A stretch of 64,000 bases of DNA, taken from NCBI RefSeq assembly GCF_020329485.1, contig NZ_JAGKJI010000011.1:62001-126000 (forward strand), given 5' to 3'. Position 1 is the stretch's first letter. Each line of letters begins with the position of its first letter. Below, one piece after another: positions 33,553 to 40,565 of the stretch. Under the pieces are notes generated by a model, which was not told where the DNA came from, searched no databases, and saw nothing but the letters and a program-made list of their open reading frames with translations. Source of the stretch: Bradyrhizobium cenepequi. Lineage in GTDB: Bacteria; Pseudomonadota; Alphaproteobacteria; Rhizobiales; Xanthobacteraceae. A program made the translations under genes and the position numbers.

Positions 33553-34782
33553 TCAGCAGCCGGCATGGTTGGGTGCGGAGCTGCATCCTCGCACCTTGGT
33601 GTCCCAAGTGCCGTTCTGCCCCTGCAACACGTAGAACGCCTTGATCGCGTCGCCCTCGTCGTTGAAGCCGATCGGCCCGCCGAGCCCCTGGAAGCCTTCC
33701 AGCTTGGCGAGATGGTCGCGGATCTTGGCGCGGTCGGCCTCGACGTCGGCGGGCTTGCCGGTCACGCCGGATTTCTTGATGGCATCGATATACATGCTGA
33801 CGATCTCGTAGATGTTGGCGTCATACATGCTGGGTTCGATCTCGGCCGGCAAACCGCTCTCCTTGCGCAATAGCGGCTGCAGGTTCGCGACGAACTTCTC
33901 GGCCGCTTCGCCTTTCATGGTGGCGAAGAAGGTCGCCGGCGCAACGATCGGAATTTCGGGCGCGGCCTTGAGGATCGCCGACGAGATCAGCTGGGTGGCG
34001 CCGACCACCGGCTTGATCAAGCCCTGGCGCTTCATCTCGCGCAGCACCGTGATGGCCTGGCTGTAGTCCGCGCTGACGACCACACCGTCCGGGTTCAGCG
34101 ACTTCAGCTTGGTGACCTGGGCGCTGACGTCGAGATCGCCAGTGTTGAACGACAGCGGATCGGATTCGTTGACGATGGCGATCTCGTTTGCCTTCAGCAC
34201 GGCGGGCATGATCGCCTTGCCGACGGTCGCTGCGGTTGCGTCCTTGGCATCGAAGATGATGCCGACGGTCTTGATGTTGAACGCCTTCTTGAAATAAGGC
34301 ACCGTCGTCTTGGCGAGCACGCCTTCGTCGATCGTGTTGCGGAAGGCCCAGGGGCGGTTGAGCTTGGCCACCCCAGGTTTCGAGGAAGCTTGCGAGGTCG
34401 CAACCAGCTTCATTTCATTGGCGACCGGAAACGTCACTTCGGCGGCGCTGCTGGTCAGCGGGCCTGCGATGGCGAGAACCTTTTCGTCGCCCGCCAGCTT
34501 GCGCAGCGAGCTCGCCGCCTGCGCCGGCTTGGCGCCGTCGTCGAGAATGGTGATCTTCAGCTTTGCGCCGTTGATGCCGCCTGCATCGTTGGTCTGCTTT
34601 TCCAGCATCCGCAATGTCACGCTGTTACTGCGGCCCCATTCGGCGAAGGGCCCGCTGCTCGGCACGATCGCGCCGAGCGCGATCTCCTGAGCTTGCGCCG
34701 ACGCGCTGCCCGCGCCCAGTGCGACGGCGAGAGCGGCGAGGGTGCCTAGCAGACGCGACGGTTTCGGTTTGAGCTTCAACAT
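33553..34782 (-). CDS. Liv-type ABC substrate-binding protein
   Basis: First gene of the liv operon, a periplasmic binding protein of 409 residues. I start it at MLKLKPKPSRLLG, giving a clean signal peptide that ends ASAQA. The frame is open further upstream, with an ATG at 34809. The mature protein opens EIALGAIVPSSGPFAEWG and continues as a peripla_BP_6 domain. The next gene upstream is a MarR regulator 154 bp away on the same strand, so the regulator may control it or be cotranscribed. Confidence 0.88.
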   Translation of the reverse strand: MLKLKPKPSRLLGTLAALAVALGAGSASAQAQEIALGAIVPSSGPFAEWGRSNSVTLRMLEKQTNDAGGINGAKLKITILDDGAKPAQAASSLRKLAGDEKVLAIAGPLTSSAAEVTFPVANEMKLVATSQASSKPGVAKLNRPWAFRNTIDEGVLAKTTVPYFKKAFNIKTVGIIFDAKDATAATVGKAIMPAVLKANEIAIVNESDPLSFNTGDLDVSAQVTKLKSLNPDGVVVSADYSQAITVLREMKRQGLIKPVVGATQLISSAILKAAPEIPIVAPATFFATMKGEAAEKFVANLQPLLRKESGLPAEIEPSMYDANIYEIVSMYIDAIKKSGVTGKPADVEADRAKIRDHLAKLEGFQGLGGPIGFNDEGDAIKAFYVLQGQNGTWDTKVRGCSSAPNHAGC

Positions 34783-34935
34783 CGAATTCGTTCCGTTGCT
34801 GTTAACCATGGCTGCCCTGACCGCAGCCGATCTCGGAAGCATGCAATGCACACGGCGTGCCAGCGGCCCCGCGGGGACGTCAATGTTCCAATAGATCTGG
34901 CTTTTTGACAAACGAAAATTTGAGAGCTTTGCAGA

Positions 34936-35640
34936 TTAGTTCTCTTTGGAAGCTATTTTTTTCGGCATTGAGGTGAAGTTTGCGGCAACCTGTCGCGCCT
35001 TTCCGGTCTTCCGCGGCTTCGATGAGGATTTGCGCGACGGCGGGGTGATGGGCTCGATGTTGGTTTCGGCCAGGTAACGCTGCAGCGCAATAGCGCGATC
35101 GCTCGACTCGACCAGGCGCTGCACCAGGTCGAGCAGCAGCTCGAACTCCCGTGCGCTCAGGCAGCCGAATTCTACGTCGTTGATCTGCATTTGCGTCGGC
35201 GCCAGCCGCTCGAGCAATTCGGCGCCCCGCCGTGTGACGCTGAGCGAGAGCCGTCTGCGGTCGCCCTGATGGGCCGCCTTTTCGATCAAGCCCTTGCTTT
35301 CCAGCTTGTTGGTCACGGTGGTGACGAAGGCGCCGCTGAGATGGAGGTGATCGGCGACGGTCTTGACGTGGACATCACCCTGCAAGGCCAGATGCCGGAT
35401 CGCGATCAACGTGGTGTATTCGATTCCGGGAAGACCGATGACGGCGGCATGGCCGTCGCGCAGGGTTTGATGCCGGACCAGGAATCCGAACAGGCTGTGC
35501 ACCAGTTTGCGAAACTGCTGGTCGGAACCGTCTACGAGCAGTTCGGGTCGGGAGGTCGTGAGCGCAGCGCGATGGGCGATGCGTCCGGCGCCGGGCTTGG
35601 TGGTGATGGCGCGCGCTGCTGATTTAGGCAAGGGATTCAT
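34936..35640 (-). CDS. MarR-family transcriptional regulator, copy 1
   Basis: A 234-residue MarR protein with a core winged helix (VHVKTVADHLHLSGAFVTTVTN, then DRRRLSLSVTRRGAELL at the wing). Both ends carry extensions, the C-terminal one rich in Lys, Arg and Ser. It is clearly paralogous to the MarR gene at 39253: both share the helix HLHLSGAFVT, a long basic N-terminus and the SDQQFRKLVHSLF/SDPAFRHFIHDTL segment. It is divergent from the first HpaB gene, and the shared gap contains a TAGCT-N9-AGCTA site. It probably represses until an aromatic ligand binds. Confidence 0.88.
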   Translation of the reverse strand: MNPLPKSAARAITTKPGAGRIAHRAALTTSRPELLVDGSDQQFRKLVHSLFGFLVRHQTLRDGHAAVIGLPGIEYTTLIAIRHLALQGDVHVKTVADHLHLSGAFVTTVTNKLESKGLIEKAAHQGDRRRLSLSVTRRGAELLERLAPTQMQINDVEFGCLSAREFELLLDLVQRLVESSDRAIALQRYLAETNIEPITPPSRKSSSKPRKTGKARQVAANFTSMPKKIASKEN

Positions 35641-35747
35641 CTCATTGAATTGGGTTCGTCCGAAGATTGAACGCTCCGAACAGCAATTGCAATGCTTGCG
35701 CCCGGATGAGCACAGCGTTTATTGCCGCCTTGACATTCAGTCCATAA

Positions 35748-35766
35748 TAGCTTCGGATATTAGCTA
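35748..35766. promoter_or_regulatory. MarR-type operator, copy 1 (TAGCT-N9-AGCTA)
   Basis: Perfect inverted repeat, extended by one pair to ATAGCT...AGCTAT (35747-35767). It lies between divergent MarR copy 1 and the first HpaB gene. A consensus -35 box TTGACA at 35730-35735 puts the site across the expected -10 region of the HpaB promoter, where bound protein would block RNA polymerase. The same 19-bp pattern recurs at 39189, 39968 and 43688. Confidence 0.75.
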
Positions 35767-35827
35767 TCTAATTCTACAACCGGCTGGCAGGAGATGCCAT
35801 TGGTCGGTGTTCTTTTTGGGGATCGCG

Positions 35828-37330
35828 ATGGGCGAGGCATCATCCGGGGCGACTGCGGGCGGTTTGGTCAAGAACGGCGCCGAGCACATCGCAAGCGTGC
35901 GTGACGGCAGGGCGGTCTTTCTCGACGGCGAGCGCATCGCCGATGTATCGACGCATCCCGCGTATCGTCACGCCGTCGAATCGGCCGGAGTGCTGTACGA
36001 CTACCAGGCGCATTCCGACAATCTGGAGCGGATGACCTTTGACGTCGGCGGCGGCCGGCGCGTCAACCGCGCCTGGCAGCTCCCCAGGAGCTACGAGGAT
36101 CTGGTCGAGCGTCGAGAGGCGCTGGTAGAGTGGGCCGAACTGTCGTGCGGCTATCTCGGCCGGTCGCCCGACCACGTCGCCTCTTCGATGTCCGGCATGA
36201 TGATGGGCATCGAGGTTTTCGAGAACTATGATGTGAAGCGCGCCCAGGCGTTTCGGGACTGGTTCGACTACGCCCGCAGGAACGACCTGTTTCTGACCTA
36301 CGTCATCAACAACGTGCAGGGCGACCGCTCCAAGGCATTTGGCAGCCAGGGCAAGGGCGCCGAAGACATGGTGGCCCGCATCGTCGACGAGGACGCCTCC
36401 GGCATCACCATTCGTGGCGCCAAGCTATTCGCCACCAGCGCGATCATGGCCAATGAGCTGTTTGTGAGCTCCGGCCAGCCGCTCCGGCCGGGCGAAGAGC
36501 ATCTGGCATTTTCCTGTGCGCTGCCGATGGGCACCAAGGGATTGAAGATGCTGTCGCGGAAGTCGTTCGAGGCGCACGCGGTCAGCGAGTACGATAATCC
36601 TCTCGCCTATCGCTACGACGAGAACGACGCGTTGGTGTTCTTCGACGACGTCAAGGTGCCGTGGGAGCGGGTTTTCCTGCTGCGCAACACCGATATGTGC
36701 CGGGCGCAACTGCATGATACGCCGGCGCACATCTATCAGAACTACCAGGCGCAGATCCGGCTTTCAGTCAAGTTGCGGTTCCTGGTCGGCCTGGCGCGCG
36801 GCATCGCGCAGACCATCGGCACCATCAATTTTCCGCCGGTGGTCGAGACGCTCGGCAAGCTTGCGTCGCAGGCAGCGCTGATCGAGGGCATGGTGTTCGG
36901 CATGGAAGCCGGCGGCGCCATGCGCGGTGAATATTTCCTGCCCAACAAGCATTTGCTTTATGCGGCGCAGGTGCAGTCGCAGGAAATGTACCCGCAGATC
37001 ATCAGCACCATCCGCGAATTGGCCGGTGGGGCGCTGCTGATGCTGCCGTCATCGGTGCGGGATTTCGCCAATCCGGAATTGGCCGACATCATCTCGCTCA
37101 CCCAGATCTCGCCGGCGATGAGCGGCGAGCAGCGGGTCAAAATGCTGAAAATGACCTGGGACGCGGTCGGCTCGGAATTCGCCTCGCGCCATCTGCAATA
37201 CGAGATGTTCTACGCCGGCGCGCAGTTCGTCACCCGGGGCCACAGCTACCGCACTTACGACTGGGATCGCGCCTCCAGCCTCGCCGACCGATTGGCGAGC
37301 AAGTACCGATTGCCGGATTTCGAGAGCTAA
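35828..37330 (+). CDS. HpaB-type FADH2-dependent monooxygenase, copy 1
   Basis: A 500-residue member of the 4-hydroxyphenylacetate 3-monooxygenase (HpaB) family, which hydroxylates aromatic rings with reduced flavin supplied by a separate reductase. The family core LGRSPDHVASS (Arg112), DENDALVFFDDVKVPWERVF and TWDAVGSEFASRHLQYEMFYAG is present. In E. coli HpaB the substrate residues are Arg113, Tyr117 and His155. Here the matching positions are Arg112, His116 and Tyr158, so the Tyr and His are exchanged. The start at 35828 follows GGGG; the open frame upstream is non-coding. It ends convergently with the amidohydrolase gene (4-bp overlap). The reductase is probably the HpaC-like gene at 40008. 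Confidence 0.87.
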   Translation: MGEASSGATAGGLVKNGAEHIASVRDGRAVFLDGERIADVSTHPAYRHAVESAGVLYDYQAHSDNLERMTFDVGGGRRVNRAWQLPRSYEDLVERREALVEWAELSCGYLGRSPDHVASSMSGMMMGIEVFENYDVKRAQAFRDWFDYARRNDLFLTYVINNVQGDRSKAFGSQGKGAEDMVARIVDEDASGITIRGAKLFATSAIMANELFVSSGQPLRPGEEHLAFSCALPMGTKGLKMLSRKSFEAHAVSEYDNPLAYRYDENDALVFFDDVKVPWERVFLLRNTDMCRAQLHDTPAHIYQNYQAQIRLSVKLRFLVGLARGIAQTIGTINFPPVVETLGKLASQAALIEGMVFGMEAGGAMRGEYFLPNKHLLYAAQVQSQEMYPQIISTIRELAGGALLMLPSSVRDFANPELADIISLTQISPAMSGEQRVKMLKMTWDAVGSEFASRHLQYEMFYAGAQFVTRGHSYRTYDWDRASSLADRLASKYRLPDFES

Positions 37331-38523
37331 TGCGCGCCGCCTGAGAAGTCGCGCGGCAGGCGGTTTTCCGCGACGCGTATGTTGCGGATGCCGGCCGGTG
37401 TGTTGCGGCTGCGACCCACAAAGCGCGGAACGCCTGCCGTCAACACGGCGGATACTGCGGGAACGTCTCCGTTGCGCAATGCCGACAAGGCGCCGTCCTG
37501 CGAGCCGCCGGCGCAGGCATCGATGAGCAGCACGTCGGCTTCCTTGCCGGGCTGCAGCAGACCGGTGTTGAGCCGATAGACGCGCGCATTATTGCCAGTG
37601 GCGGCTGCGATCGCCTGTTCCGGCGGCATGCCACCGAGGCTGGCGAGGTGGCTGATCGTGTAGAACATGCCGAGCGGCATGATGCCGCTTCCGGTGGGCG
37701 TATCCGTGGCGATCAGCAGCCGCTCCGGCTGTCCCGCTTGGTCGAGCAGTTTGGCCGTGAGCAGCGCGGTGCGCAGATTGCCCGCGGTGCAAAGCTGCAA
37801 GGCGATGGTGCTCTCATTGACCAGCCGGGCAAAGCCTGCCTCCGGCATCGCCACCGGACCGCCATTGACGTGAAACGATACGGTCGGATTGGACGCCAGC
37901 ACGTGCTCCGCCCAGATGCCTGACGAGCCGGGGATCGATGAGCCGCCGGTGTGCATGGTGGTCACCATGCCCAATCGCCGCGCCGCCAGCATCAATGGTG
38001 CATAGTCGAATGGCGTGGCGAAGGCACCGAATCCTGCCTTGGCGAGCCAGATTCCGGCATTTGCGAGTTCTTCGAGGTCAGCTTCTGTGAGACCGGGCTC
38101 GAGAATGACCGAGCCGGCGTGAACCCGCACGCCGCCGGGGCGGTAGTCCAGGAAGCAGGCCCGCGCCGCCAGCGCCAACGCCTTAACGCCGGTCGCATCC
38201 TTCGGCCGGCCCGGCACATGCACTTCCGATGCGGTGATCGCCGTCGTCGTGCCGCCGTGCAGATAGCTTTCGAGATAGCCGACGACGCGCTGGCGCGGGG
38301 TGTAGTCGCCGAACGTGATGTGCACGTGGCTGTCGATCAGTCCGGGCACTGCCGTCGTTCCCGCGGCATCGATCACCACGTCGCAAGCCGCGACCGCGTC
38401 AGCGGAAAGGGTCCCGACCTCGACGATCATGCTGTCGTTGATGAGGATGCCGTCACCCTTGGCGAAGGGCATGGCAAGGTCGCCCGTCACGATGGTGCCG
38501 ATGTTGACGATCGCGGTGCGCAT
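37327..38523 (-). CDS. Amidohydrolase, enamidase-like
   Basis: A 398-residue metal-dependent amidohydrolase. The first metal motif is DSHVHITFG (about residue 63). Histidines in MVTTMHTGG and VSFHVNGGP follow, and the late aspartate is in LIATDTPTGSGIMPLGM. The TDTPTGSGIMPLG segment and the overall length recall enamidase, which hydrolyses a cyclic enamide (6-oxo-tetrahydronicotinate) in Eubacterium barkeri; dihydropyrimidinase-like activities are an alternative. It follows the DUF1185 gene by 21 bp as a two-gene operon. A MarR-type operator sits before the operon, which ties it to the HpaB and UbiD genes and suggests ring opening of a lactam intermediate. Confidence 0.8.
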   Translation of the reverse strand: MRTAIVNIGTIVTGDLAMPFAKGDGILINDSMIVEVGTLSADAVAACDVVIDAAGTTAVPGLIDSHVHITFGDYTPRQRVVGYLESYLHGGTTTAITASEVHVPGRPKDATGVKALALAARACFLDYRPGGVRVHAGSVILEPGLTEADLEELANAGIWLAKAGFGAFATPFDYAPLMLAARRLGMVTTMHTGGSSIPGSSGIWAEHVLASNPTVSFHVNGGPVAMPEAGFARLVNESTIALQLCTAGNLRTALLTAKLLDQAGQPERLLIATDTPTGSGIMPLGMFYTISHLASLGGMPPEQAIAAATGNNARVYRLNTGLLQPGKEADVLLIDACAGGSQDGALSALRNGDVPAVSAVLTAGVPRFVGRSRNTPAGIRNIRVAENRLPRDFSGGAH

Positions 38524-38544
38524 GGTGTGGTCCGTATCGCTAGG

Positions 38545-39126
38545 TTAGTGCAGCCCGTCCTCGCCGACGATGGCGTCGGCGGACAGGCCGCCAACGCGCG
38601 CGTTGAGGCGGCCGCGATTGGCAAGGCAGACGATCAGCGCGATTTCATCGGCGGCCGGCGCATCCGGCGGCAGCGTGACCGAGACGCCGTCGTAGTGTGA
38701 GCGGACGTACAGGGCGTCCTTATGGGCCAATGGAACGTCGATCAGGCATCCCGGCGCCGCGAGTTTCGTGAAGGAAGGGATCCAGGCCTTGCCACCGCCC
38801 ACGGCCTCCCGGAGCGGCGTCGCAAAGGTCGTGGTCAGCAGGGCGTTGGCATGCTCGAGTTCACCGCCGAGGCCGACGACGCCGCCCTTGCCGTAGCTTT
38901 CAGCCTTGTGCGGCCCGAGCGCCTCGACTGCCAGTTTGGCCAATATTGCTCCGATCTCCGCGCTGGCGGCCGTCCCCTCGGACAGGTCCTCGACGTAGCG
39001 GCCGGCATAGGGGTTCTGGATGATCGCGACCGCAGCGACGCGGCGCAGCGGCCTGGCGTGCCGTCGGCCGGCCTCGACCTCCTTGTGGTCGGTGAAACAG
39101 AGCATGCGCCTGACATCGAGTTTCAT
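38545..39126 (-). CDS. Amino acid synthesis family protein (DUF1185, PF06684)
   Basis: A 193-residue protein matching the PF06684 (AA_synth/DUF1185) family: RRVAAVAIIQNPYAGRYVEDL, the GKGGVVGLGGELEHANALL segment and the HYDGVSVTLPP ending are characteristic. Known structures of the family show a chorismate-mutase-like variant fold, and no reaction has been firmly assigned. Its operon with the enamidase-like amidohydrolase suggests it binds or transforms a cyclic amide or amino-acid-like intermediate, but this is inference. It starts 62 bp downstream of a TAGCT-N9-AGCGA site. Confidence 0.83.
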   Translation of the reverse strand: MKLDVRRMLCFTDHKEVEAGRRHARPLRRVAAVAIIQNPYAGRYVEDLSEGTAASAEIGAILAKLAVEALGPHKAESYGKGGVVGLGGELEHANALLTTTFATPLREAVGGGKAWIPSFTKLAAPGCLIDVPLAHKDALYVRSHYDGVSVTLPPDAPAADEIALIVCLANRGRLNARVGGLSADAIVGEDGLH

Positions 39127-39188
39127 TCTAAGTCGTCTCTCTCAAAATAGCCGCCGCAAATCCTGCCGCATCAAATATGTTTGAGCAA

Positions 39189-39207
39189 TAGCTTAGTTGC
39201 AAAGCGA
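39189..39207. promoter_or_regulatory. MarR-type operator, copy 2 (TAGCT-N9-AGCGA)
   Basis: Same 19-bp pattern with one mismatch in the right arm. It lies upstream of the DUF1185/amidohydrolase operon. On the minus strand a candidate promoter overlaps it: TTGCAA at 39202-39197 and CATATT at 39179-39174 with a 17-base spacer, so the site covers the -35 region. Confidence 0.6.
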
Positions 39208-39252
39208 GAGCATGGCGGGCGTGTGAAGCGCGAGGGTAGCCAATCGGGAAGT

Positions 39253-39849
39253 CTAGCGATCCCACAGCGCGCGCTGGCGGCTGCGTAATGTATTCTTGAT
39301 CAGGTGTGCGGCCTCGTCCGCGGCATCGACCATGCCGGACATCAGCTTGCGCAATTTCTTGAAATCGCTTGCCGACAATCCGCGAAACAGCATGTCGTTG
39401 ACCGGACGTTGCGCTGCCGCCAATTCGCTCAGCAAGGCTCGGCCCTTTGGGCTCACCGCCAGGATGACCCTCCGCCGATCCTCCGAATCGATGTGTTTCC
39501 GGACAAGGCCTCTGGCGACGAGCTTGTTGATCTCCATTGTAACGAAGGCGCCGCTGAGGTGCAGGTGCTCGGCGACCTGATTCACTCCAATCTTCCTATC
39601 CTTGCCGCTCAGATGTGCGACCGCAAGCAGCACCGTATACTGCGTTCCGGACAGTCCGATCACCGTGCCGAGTTGACTCCGTACCGCCTGCAATCTTGCT
39701 GAAAAGGCGAGCGTATCGTGAATGAAATGTCGGAAGGCTGGATCGGATCCATCCGCCATCAAATGCGGGATCGAGACCGTTGGCTCAATTCCAGGCTTTT
39801 GTGCCTTCCGATTGGTCTTGGCCGTCCGTGATCGTGTCTTCGTCAGCAT
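39253..39849 (-). CDS. MarR-family transcriptional regulator, copy 2
   Basis: A 198-residue MarR protein. The winged helix is IGVNQVAEHLHLSGAFVTME, followed by DSEDRRRVILAVSPKGRALL, with dimerisation helices at both ends. I place the start at MLTKTRSRTAK because GAGGAA lies eight bases upstream; the frame extends to a GTG at 39948, but that would overlap the promoter of the flavin-reductase gene. It is a paralogue of MarR copy 1 and is divergent from the HpaC/HpaB2/cupin/UbiX operon, with an operator in between. Repressor of the same regulon is the natural reading. Confidence 0.87.
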   Translation of the reverse strand: MLTKTRSRTAKTNRKAQKPGIEPTVSIPHLMADGSDPAFRHFIHDTLAFSARLQAVRSQLGTVIGLSGTQYTVLLAVAHLSGKDRKIGVNQVAEHLHLSGAFVTMEINKLVARGLVRKHIDSEDRRRVILAVSPKGRALLSELAAAQRPVNDMLFRGLSASDFKKLRKLMSGMVDAADEAAHLIKNTLRSRQRALWDR

Positions 39850-39938
39850 GAGTTCCTCGCTGTTGCGGCGCGATATGACGTCTGGCACAAGCACGGACAG
39901 CTTGAGTTGCGCTGCCGCAAAGTTCGGCATCAGTTTGC

Positions 39939-39966
39939 TTGACAGCACTCTTTTTGCCTCGATAAT
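39939..39966 (+). promoter_or_regulatory. Strong candidate promoter of the HpaC operon
   Basis: TTGACA (39939-39944), a 16-base spacer, and GATAAT (39961-39966), close to the sigma-70 consensus. Transcription would start near 39973, inside the operator at 39968-39986, and reach the flavin-reductase ATG at 40008. Confidence 0.65.
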
Positions 39967-39967
39967 A

Positions 39968-39986
39968 TAGCTTTGTTAGAAAGCTA
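39968..39986. promoter_or_regulatory. MarR-type operator, copy 3 (TAGCT-N9-AGCTA)
   Basis: Perfect 19-bp site whose arms extend to 7 bp (TAGCTTT-N5-AAAGCTA). It directly follows the -10 box of the HpaC promoter and covers the expected transcription start, a classical repressor position. It lies in the divergent gap shared with MarR copy 2, which would allow autoregulation. Confidence 0.78.
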
Positions 39987-40007
39987 ATTATGAGCTTGTG
40001 ACTCTCG

Positions 40008-40538
40008 ATGACTGCAACCTCAGATCCCGATGCACGTGCCTTCCGCCGGGCGTTGGGGCAGTTTGCCACCGGGGTTGCCGTGATCACCGCGCAGGCGGCG
40101 GACGGAAGCGCGATCGGGCTGACCATGAGCTCGTTCAATTCCGTCTCGGTCGATCCACCGCTGATCCTGTTCTCGATCGACCGCAAGGCGTTCAGCCTGG
40201 CCGCGATGACGGAGGCCAAGGGCTATGCGGTGAACATCCTGGGGCATGATCAGGAACATCTGTCGAACCAGTTCGCCCGGGCGCTCGGCGACAAGTGGGC
40301 CGTCGTGGAGCACACGATCGGCCATATGTCGGCGCCGCTGCTTGCCGGCGCGTTGGCGCATTTCGAATGCGTGCCCTATGCACAGTATGACGGCGGTGAT
40401 CATCTGATCTTCGTCGGGAGGGTTGTGCAGTTTTCCGCCCATCCTTCCAAAGAACCGCTTATATTCTTTCGCGGGGCCTATCGCAGCCTTGCCGGAACCG
40501 AAAGCAGCCCGGAATGGCCGCTTCCAATGCACTACTAA
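40008..40538 (+). CDS. Flavin reductase (HpaC-type)
   Basis: A 176-residue NAD(P)H:flavin reductase that feeds FADH2 to the monooxygenase. FRRALGQFATGVAVITAQ, GLTMSSFNSVSVDPPLILFSI (flavin-binding core, about residues 42-62) and HFECVPYAQYDGGDHLIFVGRV are the conserved family blocks. It is the first gene of the operon, 27 bp before the second HpaB gene, and is the only reductase in the window, so it probably serves both HpaB copies. Confidence 0.9.
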   Translation: MTATSDPDARAFRRALGQFATGVAVITAQAADGSAIGLTMSSFNSVSVDPPLILFSIDRKAFSLAAMTEAKGYAVNILGHDQEHLSNQFARALGDKWAVVEHTIGHMSAPLLAGALAHFECVPYAQYDGGDHLIFVGRVVQFSAHPSKEPLIFFRGAYRSLAGTESSPEWPLPMHY

Positions 40539-40565
40539 ATCCATCCAAGGGATCTCGAGGCCTTC

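Noticed and set aside
39850-39948. Longer MarR copy 2 starting at GTG 39948
   Set aside because: The start at 39849 has GAGGAA well placed, and the longer form would run into the divergent HpaC promoter.
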